Assembly: GCA_903852755.1 (NCBI GenBank)
Contig: CAINRS010000051.1
Coordinates: 1-64,000, forward strand
Source: an uncultured Actinomycetes bacterium
Lineage (GTDB): Bacteria; Actinomycetota; Acidimicrobiia; Acidimicrobiales; Microtrichaceae
DNA length: 64,000 nucleotides
Direction of reading: 5' to 3'
Shown: piece after piece, positions 13,280 through 23,576 of the stretch
Layout: each line of letters starts with the position of its first letter
How positions within the stretch are numbered: the stretch's first letter is position 1
Made by a program: the position numbers and the translations under genes
The notes under the pieces: generated by a model
What the model was told of the DNA's origin: nothing
What the model saw: only the letters and a program-made list of their open reading frames with translations
The model's database searches: none

Positions 13280-14341
13280 GGGGCCGGGCTCCGGCCCGGA
13301 CGCGGCGACCCCACCACCGAGGACCACGTCACCGCGGTACACCACGACGCTCTGGCCGGGTGCGACCCGGGGTCGGGAGCGTTCCCAGCGGACCTCGGCC
13401 GTCCCGGCGACCGGGTCGGCCCCCGTGACGATCGCCGCGGCCGGCGTGCCGTGGGCCGAGGTCTGCACGTCCACCGCACCGGTGGGCACGGGACCGTTCC
13501 ACACCACCCGCTCGAGCGCGACCGACCCTCGGCGCAGCTGTTCGGACGGGCCGACAACGACCCTGCGGGCCGGGACGTCGACGTCGACGACGTACCGGCG
13601 CCCGCCCCCGCCGGCGAGCTCCAGTCCGCGGCGCTGCCCGATCGTGACCAGCTCCACCGCGTCGACTCGCCCGACGGGCGCACCGTCGACGTCGACCACC
13701 TCGCCGGGGTGCAGGCCGGTGCGCGGCCCGAGGAACGCCGCCCGGCCGCCGGACGCGGTGATGAAGCAGGTGTCCTGACTGTCGGGCTTGCGCGCCGTGC
13801 GGAGCCCCAGCCGCGTCGCCCGCTCGCGCACCTCGGCCTTGGTGAGCCCCCCGATCGGGAACAACACCCGTTCCGTGGCGGGTGCGACGAGCGGGTGCAG
13901 CACGTAGGACTGGTCCTTGGCGGCGTCGGATCCCCGGGCCACGTGACGGCGGCCCTCGTGCTCGACGATCCGGGCGTGGTGGCCGGTCGCCACTGCGTCG
14001 AACCCCAGGACGTCCGCCCGCTCGAGCAGCGCGTCGAACTTGAGGTGCCGGTTGCACTCGACGCACGGGTTCGGCGTCCGGCCGGTCGCGTGCGCCTGGA
14101 CGTACGGCTCGACGACGTGGGCGTCGAACTGCTCGGCGAAGTCGAACACGTGGTGCTCGAGCCCGAGCTGGGCGGCCACCCGCCGGGCGTCCTCGACGTC
14201 CGACACCGAGCAGCAGCCCCGGTCCGACGGACCGCCCCAGAGTCGCATCGTCACGGCCACGACCTCGTGGCCGGCGGCCACCAGCTCTGCGGCGGCGACC
14301 GACGAGTCGACGCCTCCGGACAGGGCGGCGAGCACCCGCAC
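13217..14341 (-). CDS. mnmA: tRNA 2-thiouridylase
   Basis: A 374-residue MnmA that thiolates U34 of Lys, Glu and Gln tRNAs using persulfide sulfur from the cysteine desulfurase just upstream. The PP-loop is LSGGVDSSVAA near the N-terminus. The catalytic cysteines are Cys93 in NPCVECN and Cys192 in DSQDTCFI. GTG at 14341 is five bases from the desulfurase stop. The last 30 or so residues (Pro/Ala/Asp-rich) extend beyond the normal fold and overlap the opposing gene by 63 bases. Confidence 0.95.
   Translation of the reverse strand: MRVLAALSGGVDSSVAAAELVAAGHEVVAVTMRLWGGPSDRGCCSVSDVEDARRVAAQLGLEHHVFDFAEQFDAHVVEPYVQAHATGRTPNPCVECNRHLKFDALLERADVLGFDAVATGHHARIVEHEGRRHVARGSDAAKDQSYVLHPLVAPATERVLFPIGGLTKAEVRERATRLGLRTARKPDSQDTCFITASGGRAAFLGPRTGLHPGEVVDVDGAPVGRVDAVELVTIGQRRGLELAGGGGRRYVVDVDVPARRVVVGPSEQLRRGSVALERVVWNGPVPTGAVDVQTSAHGTPAAAIVTGADPVAGTAEVRWERSRPRVAPGQSVVVYRGDVVLGGGVAASGPEPGPSAAADADPALLGDLEEPSGP
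13281..13297 (+). terminator. terminator-like hairpin inside the 3' end of mnmA
   Basis: GGGCCGG-GCT-CCGGCCC forms a perfect 7-bp stem immediately after the stop at 13277-13279. It is well placed to end the plus-strand membrane-protein transcript. It lies in the antisense of mnmA coding sequence. Confidence 0.45.
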
Positions 14342-14345
14342 GGCG

Positions 14346-15599
14346 CTAGCCGGGCGCGACCGGCGACCGGTCGGCCGGGCTCCGGTCCCGCAGGTAGGAG
14401 ACGACGCCGAGCAGCACCGCAGCGGCGTGGTCGACGTCGTCGGCGGTGGTGGTGGCACCGAGCGTCAGCCGCAGGGCGGCTCCCCCACTTGCGGCCCCGA
14501 TCGCCGTGAGCACGTGCGAGGGGCGGTGCGCGCCCGAGGCGCACGACGACGCCGAGGAGACCCGCAGTCCGGCCTCGTCGAGCAGGTACAGCAGCGGTTC
14601 GGCCTCGACGCCGGAGACCCGGACGTGGGCGAAGTTGGGGAGCACCTCCCCGGCCACGTCGGCACCGAGCGTCGGGCGCACACCGGCTCCCGCATCGCCG
14701 AGGCGGCCCACCAGGGCGTCCCGCAGGGCCGCCACCCGGGCGCCGACCGTCGCTCGCTCGGCGGCGGTCGCCACCAGCGCCGTCGCCAGCCCGACCGCAC
14801 CCGCCACGTCGACGCTGCCCGAACGGCGTCCCCGCTCCTGGGCCCCGCCCGGCAGCAGCGGCCGGATCGCCAGGCCGTCGCGGACGACGAGCACCCCGGC
14901 GCCGCGGGGACCGCCGAACTTGTGGGCCGAGACCGAGACCAGGTCCGCGACCTCCGCCCGCTCCCGCAGGTCGAGCCAGGGTGCCGCCTGCACGGCGTCG
15001 GTGTGCAGCGGGACCCCGGGGGCGCACCGGCGGATCACCTCGGCGACCGGTCGCAGGTCCGTGACCGTCCCGAGCTCGTTGTTGGCGAGCATCACCGACA
15101 CCACCGACACGCCGCCGCGCCGCTCGAGGACATCGGCGACGCCGCGCCGCTCGAGGACATCGGCGCCGCCGCGCCGCTCGAGGACATCGGCGAGCTCGGC
15201 GAGGTCCGGCCGACCCGCCGGGTCGACCCGGACGACCTCGCCGCCGAGCGCCTCGACCGTGCGCAGGACGGCGGGGTGCTCGGCGGCACCGCAGACCGGG
15301 ACACCGGGCCGGGGTGGCAGTCCGCCCGACACGGCGTGCACGTCGGACTCGGTGCCACCCGAGGTGAACACGACCTCGCCGGGGGTGCAGCCGAGCACGT
15401 CGGCCACCTGCTCCCGGGCCTCGTCGAGTGCCCGGACGGCGTCACGGGCCGTGGCGTGGGCACCGCTCGGATTGCCGTACCGGTCGGTCAGGAACGGTTC
15501 CATGGCCGCCACCACCTCGGGCCGCGGGCGGGTCGTGGCGGCGTGGTCGAGGTCGACCACCCGGGTGGATCCGGAACGGTCCCGGGGGTGCCAGGCCAT
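14346..15599 (-). CDS. cysteine desulfurase (NifS/IscS family)
   Basis: A 417-residue PLP enzyme that takes sulfur from cysteine to make a persulfide for thiolation and Fe-S clusters. The PLP lysine is Lys227 in VSAHKFGG, and the active-site Cys353 lies in SSASSCASG, the short-loop group I arrangement. Pairing with mnmA five bases downstream suggests tRNA thiolation as the main job. Residues 137-163 are three tandem copies of a nine-residue unit (ADVLERRG plus G or V), where relatives have about one. ATG at 15599 has a TAGCCT box six bases upstream. Confidence 0.95.
   Translation of the reverse strand: MAWHPRDRSGSTRVVDLDHAATTRPRPEVVAAMEPFLTDRYGNPSGAHATARDAVRALDEAREQVADVLGCTPGEVVFTSGGTESDVHAVSGGLPPRPGVPVCGAAEHPAVLRTVEALGGEVVRVDPAGRPDLAELADVLERRGGADVLERRGVADVLERRGGVSVVSVMLANNELGTVTDLRPVAEVIRRCAPGVPLHTDAVQAAPWLDLRERAEVADLVSVSAHKFGGPRGAGVLVVRDGLAIRPLLPGGAQERGRRSGSVDVAGAVGLATALVATAAERATVGARVAALRDALVGRLGDAGAGVRPTLGADVAGEVLPNFAHVRVSGVEAEPLLYLLDEAGLRVSSASSCASGAHRPSHVLTAIGAASGGAALRLTLGATTTADDVDHAAAVLLGVVSYLRDRSPADRSPVAPG
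15114..15194 (-). repeat. 27-bp tandem repeat, three copies, in the desulfurase gene
   Basis: Copies start at 15114, 15141 and 15168 and are identical except in the last two bases of each unit. Being a multiple of three, the repeat keeps the frame and adds 18 residues just before the conserved strand VSVVSVMLANNELGT. Confidence 0.95.
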
Positions 15600-15605
15600 G
15601 GGGCA

Positions 15606-15611
15606 AGGCTA
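15606..15611 (-). promoter_or_regulatory. -10-like box for the desulfurase-mnmA unit
   Basis: Reads TAGCCT on the minus strand, six bases before the ATG, fitting leaderless transcription. Confidence 0.5.
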
Positions 15612-15640
15612 GGCCACCCGGCCCGTGGCGCCGGCAGCGC

Positions 15641-16429
15641 TCAGCGCACCTGCGGGGTGGCGATCGGCGCCAGACCGAGGGCGGCGTCGGCGAGCAGGTT
15701 CCCCCGGCGGTACTGGTAGGCCGACGCGACGCACACCAGCCACGTCTCGGCGGTCGTGCCGGGCGGCACCGGTTGGTCGACCCGGTGCCGGACACCCTCT
15801 GCGATGACGGTCGACAGCCGCCAGCGCTGGTGCGGATCCATCGTGGCGACCCGCAGCAGGAACGACCGGATCAGCGCGAAGTCCTCGTCGTCGAGCGCAC
15901 CGACGTCGAGCGAGGCGACGACCTGCTCGTACCCGGGCGGCGGCAGGAAGGCGATCGGCACCTCGGCGGCGCGGCCGGTGCGCTCCCGGATCACGACGGT
16001 CCCGGCGGCGAGGTCGCCCGGACGCTGCGTGTCCCGGGTCGCCGTGGCCACGGTCAGTGCCAGGAACCCCAGCGTGACGTAGGTGTCGACGATCGCGACG
16101 AGCCCGCGGACCACCGCCTGTCTGGGGGTCGACGGGGAGCCGTCCCGGCTCACCACCCGCAACCCGAACAGGGCCTTGCCCGGTGACCGACCCTTCCAGA
16201 GGACCTCGGTGGTGATCGGCAGCACGACGATCGTGAGGACCACGACGAGCAGGATGAGGAGTTCCGGGCTCCCCCCGGCGGCGATCAGGAACCCGGCGAC
16301 GAACACGAGCAGGACGAACACGACCCCCTGCAGGAGCAGGTCGACGAGCCGGGCGAAGGTCCGGGTCGCCGGACCGACGGTCGGCAGCTCCAGCAGGACG
16401 GCTTCGGGGGTGACCACACCGGCGGGCAC
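15641..16429 (-). CDS. RDD-family membrane protein
   Basis: A 262-residue protein. An N-terminal RDD domain is visible: ATRTFARLVDLLL (Arg-x-x-Asp), two or three hydrophobic helices, then KGRSPGKALFGLRVVSRDG, the conserved second half. The C-terminal 110 residues are soluble and helical with YQYRRGNLLADAALGL near the end. GTG at 16429 is 44 bases from the divergent SpoIIM gene. I recall the same RDD-SpoIIM-DUF58-MoxR arrangement in mycobacteria, so it probably acts in one membrane assembly with these neighbours. Biochemical role unknown. Confidence 0.85.
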   Translation of the reverse strand: MPAGVVTPEAVLLELPTVGPATRTFARLVDLLLQGVVFVLLVFVAGFLIAAGGSPELLILLVVVLTIVVLPITTEVLWKGRSPGKALFGLRVVSRDGSPSTPRQAVVRGLVAIVDTYVTLGFLALTVATATRDTQRPGDLAAGTVVIRERTGRAAEVPIAFLPPPGYEQVVASLDVGALDDEDFALIRSFLLRVATMDPHQRWRLSTVIAEGVRHRVDQPVPPGTTAETWLVCVASAYQYRRGNLLADAALGLAPIATPQVR

Positions 16430-16473
16430 CGGCCTACGGTAGTGGTCGACTCCAGGAGGGGGCGCCGCCGACC

Positions 16474-17526
16474 GTGGACATCGACCGCTACATCCAGCGC
16501 CACGAGGGCTCCTGGCGTCGGCTCTCGGAGCTGAGCAGCCGGGCCGGCGGGTCGCGGCGGTCGCTCCGGCGCCTGAGCGACGCCGAGGTCGACGAGCTCG
16601 TCCTGCTGTACCAGCGCGTCTCGGCCCAGCTCTCGCACGCCCGCACCGTGTACGCCGACCCGGCGCTCAACGCCCGGCTGTCGCGGGTGCTCGGCCAGGC
16701 CCGGCTCGTGATCTACCGGCGCCGCGGCGACCCCTGGCGCGCGCTGGCGACGTTCGTGACCACCACCTTCCCCGCAGCGGTGTGGCACGCACGCCGGTTC
16801 GTCCTCGTGAGCGCGGCGTGCCTGCTGCTGCCGGCGGTGGCGACCGGACTCTGGCTGGGCCGGTCGGCCGGTGCCCTCGACGCGAGCGTCCCGGCCGAGC
16901 TGCAGCAGGTCATCGCCGAGCGGGACTTCGCCGAGTACTACCGATCCGACGCCGCGCAGAACTTCGCCGGACGGGTGACGGTCAACAACATCTACGTGGC
17001 GTGCACGGCCTTCGCCCTCGGCGTCGTGCCCGTGGTCGGGCCGGCGTTCGTGCTCGGGTTCAACGGGCTGAACATCGGTGTCATGGCCGCCGTGATGCAC
17101 CGGGCGGGCGAGGGTCCGCAGTTCTGGGGGCTGATCCTCCCCCACGGACTGCTCGAACTCGCAGCGATCATCGTCGCCGGGGCGGCCGGTCTGCAGATCT
17201 CGTGGGCGATCATCGCCCCCGGCGACCGCACCCGGGCCACGGCGCTCCGCGAGGCCGGCCTCCGGTCCGTGGTGATCATCCTCGGACTCGTGGCGTGCTT
17301 CGCCGTGGCCGGGTTCATCGAGGGGTTCGTCACACCGTCGGACCTGCCGACGCTGCTCCGCGTCGCGGTCGGCGTCGCAGCGCTCGTGGCGTTCGTCGTC
17401 TACGTCGTGGTGTTCGGCCAGCGCGCCGAGGCGCTCGGGTCGACCGGTCTGTGGGGTGAGGAGCGGCGCGACGCCGTGGCGGCCGCCGAGGACGCTGCGG
17501 CCTCCGGGGCGACGATCCGGGCCTGA
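16474..17526 (+). CDS. stage II sporulation protein M (SpoIIM)-like protein
   Basis: A 350-residue membrane protein with an N-terminal cytoplasmic helical region (about 95 residues) and five or more helices. The family core NNIYVACTAFALGVVPVVGP, followed by LGFNGLNIGVM and the LPHGLLELAAI helix, marks it as SpoIIM/YGR-like. In Bacillus SpoIIM works with SpoIID/P in engulfment. Here no sporulation genes are seen, and the actinobacterial homologues have an unresolved envelope role. GTG at 16474 follows GGAGGG at good distance. It runs against the flow of the DUF58-MoxR unit. Confidence 0.88.
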   Translation: MDIDRYIQRHEGSWRRLSELSSRAGGSRRSLRRLSDAEVDELVLLYQRVSAQLSHARTVYADPALNARLSRVLGQARLVIYRRRGDPWRALATFVTTTFPAAVWHARRFVLVSAACLLLPAVATGLWLGRSAGALDASVPAELQQVIAERDFAEYYRSDAAQNFAGRVTVNNIYVACTAFALGVVPVVGPAFVLGFNGLNIGVMAAVMHRAGEGPQFWGLILPHGLLELAAIIVAGAAGLQISWAIIAPGDRTRATALREAGLRSVVIILGLVACFAVAGFIEGFVTPSDLPTLLRVAVGVAALVAFVVYVVVFGQRAEALGSTGLWGEERRDAVAAAEDAAASGATIRA

Positions 17527-17533
17527 GGTCGTC

Positions 17534-18853
17534 CTACAGGCGGCCGGTGGACTTGGCGAGCAGGTAGGCGTCCGCGAGCCGACGGGCGAGCTGGCCGGGC
17601 GGGGCGTCCACCACGGTGACCCCCAGGCCGCGGAGCCGGGCTGCGGTGCGGCGCCGGTCAGCGACCGCCGTCGTGGCCGCCGCCCGCCGGTACACCTCCT
17701 CGTCGGTCGCGACCGGCGCGCCCGCCCAGTCCTCGACCTGCGGGTCCCGGACCCCCGCCACCACGACCAGGTGGGTGCGGGTGATGAGCGGCAGTCCGGG
17801 GAGGAGCGAGTCCTCGACGGCAGGCTCGAGCAGGTCGCTGAGCAGCACGAGCATGGCCCGACGACGGTGGCGGGCCACCACGTGGGCGAATGCCGACGGG
17901 TAGTCCGACTCGTTGAGTTCGGGTTCGAGGGCGTACATCGCCTCGGTGATCCGGCCCACCTGGTCCCGGCGACGGGCCGGTGGCACCTCGGCACGGACCT
18001 CGGCCCCGAAGGCCACCAGCCCGCAGCGGTCACCCAGCCGCGTGGACACCGTGGCCAGCGCCGTGAGCGCGTCCATTGCGTGCTCGAGCCGGGGCACACC
18101 CTCCACCCGGCCGGCCATGACGCGACCGGTGTCGAGCACGGCGACCACGGTCTGGTTCCGCTCCGCCCGGAAGGTGCGGACGATCGGCCGGCCGGTGCGG
18201 GCGGTCGCGGTCCAGTCGATCCTCCGGAACTCGTCGTCCGGTCCGTACTCCCGGAGCTGCTCGAACTCGGTCCCCGTCCCGAGACCCCGGGCGGAGCGCA
18301 GGCCCAGGTCGAGGATGCGGCCACGCCGGATGGCGAGCTCGGCCTCGTCGCGGGACCGGAACGGCGGGTGGACCCGCAGCACGGTCCGCAACGGCACGTC
18401 ACGCTGCCGGGCCCCGAGCCCGAGCGGTCCGACGATCCGCACGCTCAGTCGTTCCAGATCGAACCTGCCGCGCCGCAGCGGCCTGATGGTGGTGCGGACC
18501 CGCGTCACGTCACCCGCCGGGACCCGGACGTCGAAGCGACGGGCGGTGGCGCGCAGCGACGGGGCGAGCTCGTCGGCGACGAGGAGCCGCACCGGACGAC
18601 GGGCCTCGGAGGCGACCGTCCACTCGATCTCGGCCGTCGAGTCGGCCACGACGACCGGGGGGTGCCGCCGCTCGAGGGTGAGCGCACCCGGTCGGACGGC
18701 TGCGAGTGCGTCGAGGACCACCAGGACCACCCCGACGGCCGCCACGACGACGGCCACGATCCAGATCGGCACCTCGGGGAGCGGTGCCACGGCGAGCACC
18801 GCGGCGACGACCAGCACGACGATCGCGAGCCGACGGGTGGGCAGGATCGACAC
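17534..18853 (-). CDS. DUF58-domain protein
   Basis: A 439-residue protein with two N-terminal hydrophobic helices, a beta-rich middle region, and the DUF58 signature around GTEFEQLREYGPDDEFRRIDW (residues about 190-215). This is followed by a von Willebrand A-like fold: VVAVLDTGRVMAG supplies a MIDAS-like DxG in place of the usual DxSxS. DUF58 proteins are partners of MoxR ATPases, which remodel them or their clients. GTG at 18853 is nine bases from the moxR stop. Confidence 0.88.
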   Translation of the reverse strand: MSILPTRRLAIVVLVVAAVLAVAPLPEVPIWIVAVVVAAVGVVLVVLDALAAVRPGALTLERRHPPVVVADSTAEIEWTVASEARRPVRLLVADELAPSLRATARRFDVRVPAGDVTRVRTTIRPLRRGRFDLERLSVRIVGPLGLGARQRDVPLRTVLRVHPPFRSRDEAELAIRRGRILDLGLRSARGLGTGTEFEQLREYGPDDEFRRIDWTATARTGRPIVRTFRAERNQTVVAVLDTGRVMAGRVEGVPRLEHAMDALTALATVSTRLGDRCGLVAFGAEVRAEVPPARRRDQVGRITEAMYALEPELNESDYPSAFAHVVARHRRRAMLVLLSDLLEPAVEDSLLPGLPLITRTHLVVVAGVRDPQVEDWAGAPVATDEEVYRRAAATTAVADRRRTAARLRGLGVTVVDAPPGQLARRLADAYLLAKSTGRL

Positions 18854-18862
18854 GGAGGTTCC

Positions 18863-19853
<991 letters not shown>

Positions 19854-19873
<20 letters not shown>

Positions 19874-21080
19874 CGGTGACCTCCTGTTCGACGGCGTCGA
19901 GGGACCGGGCCACGCCGACGAGCTCGTCGGCGGTGGTGACCGGGGACGTGAGGGCCGCCCGCAGGTGGGCGGGGTCGACCCTGCTGGAGCGCTCGAGCCA
20001 GGCACACAGCGCCTCATCGGACGGGGCCACACCCAGTCCGGCCGCGGATCCGATGCGACGCCGGAACTCCGAGCGCACGACGGCGGCCGCCCGGTCGGGG
20101 GAACCCCGCCGGCGCAGCAGGTCACCCACCGCCTCGACCAGCTCCGATCCGGCGATCTCGACGGGCGCCCGTTCGCGCACCACCCGACCGAGTCGGCGCG
20201 ACCGACCCCACGCGTAGAACCCGAATGCGACCACGGCCACCACCAGCGCGGCCTGCACCCCGACCGGGAGGAGCCGCAGCGGGTTGCTCGGCGCACCACC
20301 ACCGATCGAGGCCTCGGGGCTGGGCTCGGCACGGACGAAGGTGACCCGGACCGGTCCGTCGGCCGCGGCGAGCTCGGCGGGCCGGAGGAGCAGGCCGGCG
20401 TTGGCGAGCGGGACGCCGCCCTCCTCCTTGGCCGGCCACAGACGGGCGTTCGTCAGCAGCGTCGGTGCGGCGAGCGTGACGACCGTTCCGTCGCCGGCGT
20501 CGGCGACCGAGACCAGGGTGTCGGCCCCGTCGGCCCAGCACACGCGGACCGCACCGGAGTCGGACCCGGCCACGAACGGCGCGGCGAACGCCCCGTCGAT
20601 CGGCCCGAGGTCGCGGTACTCCCCGGCGTCGCAGAACCCGGGCGACACGGGGCTCGCCGGGGTCCTCGCCAGCAGGTCGTCGTCGACCAGCTCGGTGGAC
20701 GGCACCGGGACGACCAGGTCGTCGAGCGACCCCACGTCGATCGTCGCCTCCCGCTCGGGGGGCGGCGACCCGAAGACCACGGTCGCGCCCTGTCGGGCGG
20801 CGGCGGTGAACGCGTCCAGTTCGTCGAACGACGCCAGCTCCGGAGCCGGGACGACGATCAGGTCGCCCCGGCCGAACCCCTGCCGGGCCACCGAGGTGGC
20901 GGTGCGGGTGTCGACCCCGGCGCCGCGGTCCCGCAGGATCGTCGCCACCGCCGCGTACCCCGACGGCGCGGTCGACCCCGGGTCGAACGGCGGTGGACCG
21001 GCGGCACCGAGCGAGAGCACCACCACGACGACCGCCCCGACGGCGACGGCGACGACGCCGAGCAGCGCGCCGCGGTTCAC
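19854..21080 (-). CDS. DUF4350-like membrane protein
   Basis: A 408-residue protein with an N-terminal helix (ALLGVVAVAVGAVVVVVLSL). An extracytoplasmic domain typical of DUF4350 follows (GYAAVATILRDRGAGVDTRTA, GDLIVVPAPELASFDELDAF), with a Rossmann-like fold similar to GATase-like or SLDH domains. A second helix near residue 295 (AALVVAVVAFGFYAWGRSRR) precedes a cytoplasmic helical tail. The start GTG at 21080 overlaps the preceding stop as GTGA. In the actinobacterial block this gene always accompanies MoxR and DUF58, as I recall. Role unknown. Confidence 0.75.
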
Positions 21081-21754
21081 GGGGCGCCGACCTCGGTCCG
21101 GGCGGAGGCTCCCGCGCTCACCACGTCCCGGCGGGCGGCCAGCACCTGCGCTGCGGCGTGGCGCAGCCGGGCGTGGTCGTCCGGACCTGTCGGGAGCTCG
21201 GCGTACCAGGCCAGCTCGAACACCGTCGAGACCGTGTCGAACGCCTGCGAGGCGTCCGGGGTGGTGCAGGCCAGCTCGGTCCGCAGCTCTCGCGTGGTCA
21301 GGCCGGGCACGTCCGGGAGCTGCCGCCGGTCCACCAGCGTCCGGACGAGCTCGCGGTACCGGGCCCGGACGGCCTCGGCCCACCGTCCGGCGGCCTCGTG
21401 CCCGGCGGCGTCGGCCGCCCACTCCCCCGCAGGTCGGCGGTGCTCCACCTCGACCTCGCCCGGCGTCCCGTCGGGCCGCTCCCGGCGGACCCGGCGGCGC
21501 AGCGCCACCACCACCACGACCACCACGGCGACCACGGCGGCGACGATGAGCAGCCAGGCGACGAACCCGCCGACGCCCCCACCGAAGCTCGCCCCGGGTC
21601 CACCGAACGACGGTGCGACGAGGTCACCGATGAACTCGCCGATCCGCTCGAGCACCCGGTCGACGAACGACGGCGCGTAGTCGTAGGCGCCGTCGGACAT
21701 CACCCGCTCGACGTCGTCGGTGATCGGTCCCGGCACCTGGAACGGCAGGCTCAC
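21077..21754 (-). CDS. DUF4129-like membrane protein
   Basis: About 225 residues. A periplasmic stretch of 65 residues precedes one strongly hydrophobic helix (WLLIVAAVVAVVVVVVVALR). The C-terminal soluble domain reads AAGRWAEAVRARYRELVRTL and later PGLTTRELRTELA and AFDTVSTVFELAWYAELP, matching the DUF4129 helical domain often found next to MoxR systems. GTG at 21754 starts four bases from the upstream stop; a longer GTG start at 21802 would overlap the previous gene. Confidence 0.75.
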   Translation of the reverse strand: MSLPFQVPGPITDDVERVMSDGAYDYAPSFVDRVLERIGEFIGDLVAPSFGGPGASFGGGVGGFVAWLLIVAAVVAVVVVVVVALRRRVRRERPDGTPGEVEVEHRRPAGEWAADAAGHEAAGRWAEAVRARYRELVRTLVDRRQLPDVPGLTTRELRTELACTTPDASQAFDTVSTVFELAWYAELPTGPDDHARLRHAAAQVLAARRDVVSAGASARTEVGAP

Positions 21755-21758
21755 CGGA

Positions 21759-22748
21759 TCACACCAGTCCCCGCACCGCTGCCCGGGCGTCGAGGTCCGC
21801 ACCCTCGACCCGGCAGCGGAGTTCGAGCCAGGCCCGAGCGGCGATGCAGGCCGTGAGGGGGACCGTCACGAGCACGACGAGCCCGGCGGCCTGGCCGACC
21901 ACCGCGGCCACGGTGCCGCTGACCCCGAAGGTCGACACCAACGTGAGTGGCCCGACCAGCACGACGAGTTGGAGCACCGAGGTGATGACCAGTCCACCGA
22001 CGCAGATCCCGAGCGCCTGCGGGTAGCTCCGACGGGTGAGTGCGACCGACCGGCCGACCGCTGCGAACGGACCCAGCCGTTCCCCGCCGGCCACCACCGC
22101 TGCGATGAACACGAGTGCGTCGGCCAGGACGAAACCGACACCGAGGAAGCACGACGCAGGGAGCTTGATGGCGAGCGTCACCAACGTCAGCACCGGTGCG
22201 ACCCACGCACGGCGCAGGGCGGCTCCGGCGATCTGCGACCACGTCGGGTCGACGTCCTCGCTCCACGCCCGCGCCGTGGCGCCCACCGCCAGGCCCACCC
22301 AGGTCGTGACGACCGCCCCGAGCAGGGCGAACAGCAACGACCAGCCGGAACTCGACGACGACGCCGCCAGGAACTCCAGCGACGACGGTGTGGACAGCGG
22401 GTCGACGGCGGGCGACGTCGCGGCGCGCAGCACGACGACCAGTTCGGCGGCGATGAGCGGCAGCAGGGGCAGGGCCGCCAGTCCGACGAGCCGGCCGAAC
22501 CGGAACCGCAGCATGGCGAAGCCGCCGTCGAGCACACCGAGCACTCCCACCGGACGCAGGTCCCCGAGCGGCTGGTCCTCCCCGAGTCCCACCGGGGGAT
22601 CGACCGGGAGCGGCTCGTCACCCCGGGCGACCGCCACACCGGCACCACCTGCACCGGCGAGCGGCACGGCCGTGGTCCCGGCACCGGGCGGACCAGCACC
22701 GGCACCGGGTGCTGCCGAACCCGGGGCGCTCCAGTCGGTCGCTGTCAC
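21759..22748 (-). CDS. multi-pass membrane protein, GDPD-membrane-domain-like
   Basis: A 329-residue protein with a Gly/Pro/Ala-rich N-terminal 60 residues, then GVLDGGFAMLRFRFGRLVGLA and six or so long hydrophobic helices. Similar architectures are annotated as glycerophosphoryl diester phosphodiesterase membrane-domain proteins, but no catalytic GDPD domain is present. GTG at 22748 is supported by GGGAGGA upstream. It is the first gene of the DUF4129-DUF4350-MoxR-DUF58 transcript. Function unknown. Confidence 0.65.
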   Translation of the reverse strand: MTATDWSAPGSAAPGAGAGPPGAGTTAVPLAGAGGAGVAVARGDEPLPVDPPVGLGEDQPLGDLRPVGVLGVLDGGFAMLRFRFGRLVGLAALPLLPLIAAELVVVLRAATSPAVDPLSTPSSLEFLAASSSSSGWSLLFALLGAVVTTWVGLAVGATARAWSEDVDPTWSQIAGAALRRAWVAPVLTLVTLAIKLPASCFLGVGFVLADALVFIAAVVAGGERLGPFAAVGRSVALTRRSYPQALGICVGGLVITSVLQLVVLVGPLTLVSTFGVSGTVAAVVGQAAGLVVLVTVPLTACIAARAWLELRCRVEGADLDARAAVRGLV

Positions 22749-22781
22749 GCGGCCATCCTCCCACGCAGGCAGACTGGCCGC

Positions 22782-23543
22782 GTGGCCGACGGATCCCCTC
22801 CACCGCTCCCGTTCCGGGCGGACACCTACGGCCGGAGCTTCGCCGACGTGTACGACGACTGGTACCCGACCGACGACGCCACCCGGGCCGCAGCCGGGGC
22901 GCTCGCCGAGCTCGCCGACGGGCACGAGGTGCTGGAACTCGGCGTCGGCACGGGGCGGCTGGCCCTCGAGCTCGCCGACCGTGGTGTGCGGGTGGTCGGC
23001 CTCGACCCGTCGGCGGAGATGCTGGAGGCACTGCGCGCCAAGGATCCCGGCGGCCGTGTCCGCACCGTGCTCGGTGACGCCGGCGACCCGGCGTCGTGGC
23101 CCGACCGGTCCGTCGGGGTCGTCGTCGCCGTCGACAACCTGCTGTGCAACCTCCACGACGCCGCCGCCCAGCGACGCTGCGTCGCCACCGCCGCAGCGCA
23201 CCTGCGGCCGGGCGGACACCTGGTGGTGCAGGTGTTCGTCCCCGCCCCGCTGCTCGAACGTGAGCGCACCCTCGAGGTCCGCCGGGTCGACGCCGACGGG
23301 GTGCAGCTGATCGCCACCGACGCCGACCCGGCCACGGGGGCGGTCGCCGGGGCGCACGTCGAACTCCTCGACGGACGACCGCCGAGGGTGCGGCCCTGGC
23401 GGGTCGTCCCGGTTCCGGTCGACGACCTGGACCGGTGGGCGTCCGAGGCAGACCTGGTCCTGGTCGAGCGCGCCGCCGACTGGGTGGGCACGGCGTTCGG
23501 CCCGTCGAGCGCCGGTCACGTCAGCACCTACCGCCGCACCTGA
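22782..23543 (+). CDS. class I SAM-dependent methyltransferase
   Basis: A 253-residue methyltransferase. Motif I is HEVLELGVGTGRLALELA, the acidic end of strand 2 is VVGLDPSAEML, and motif II/post II is around VVVAVDNLLCNLHD. The C-terminal half carries a beta-rich insertion before DLDRWASEADLVLVERAADW, as in small-molecule methyltransferases related to UbiE/Tam types. GTG at 22782 is chosen because the divergent gene starts 33 bases away. Substrate unknown. Confidence 0.85.
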   Translation: MADGSPPPLPFRADTYGRSFADVYDDWYPTDDATRAAAGALAELADGHEVLELGVGTGRLALELADRGVRVVGLDPSAEMLEALRAKDPGGRVRTVLGDAGDPASWPDRSVGVVVAVDNLLCNLHDAAAQRRCVATAAAHLRPGGHLVVQVFVPAPLLERERTLEVRRVDADGVQLIATDADPATGAVAGAHVELLDGRPPRVRPWRVVPVPVDDLDRWASEADLVLVERAADWVGTAFGPSSAGHVSTYRRT

Positions 23544-23576
23544 CCCCGGGCGGCGCACCGGGACCGGCGTCGCGGC

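Noticed and set aside
15114-15194. CRISPR or IS-related repeat
   Set aside because: Only three contiguous units without spacers, all inside one reading frame.
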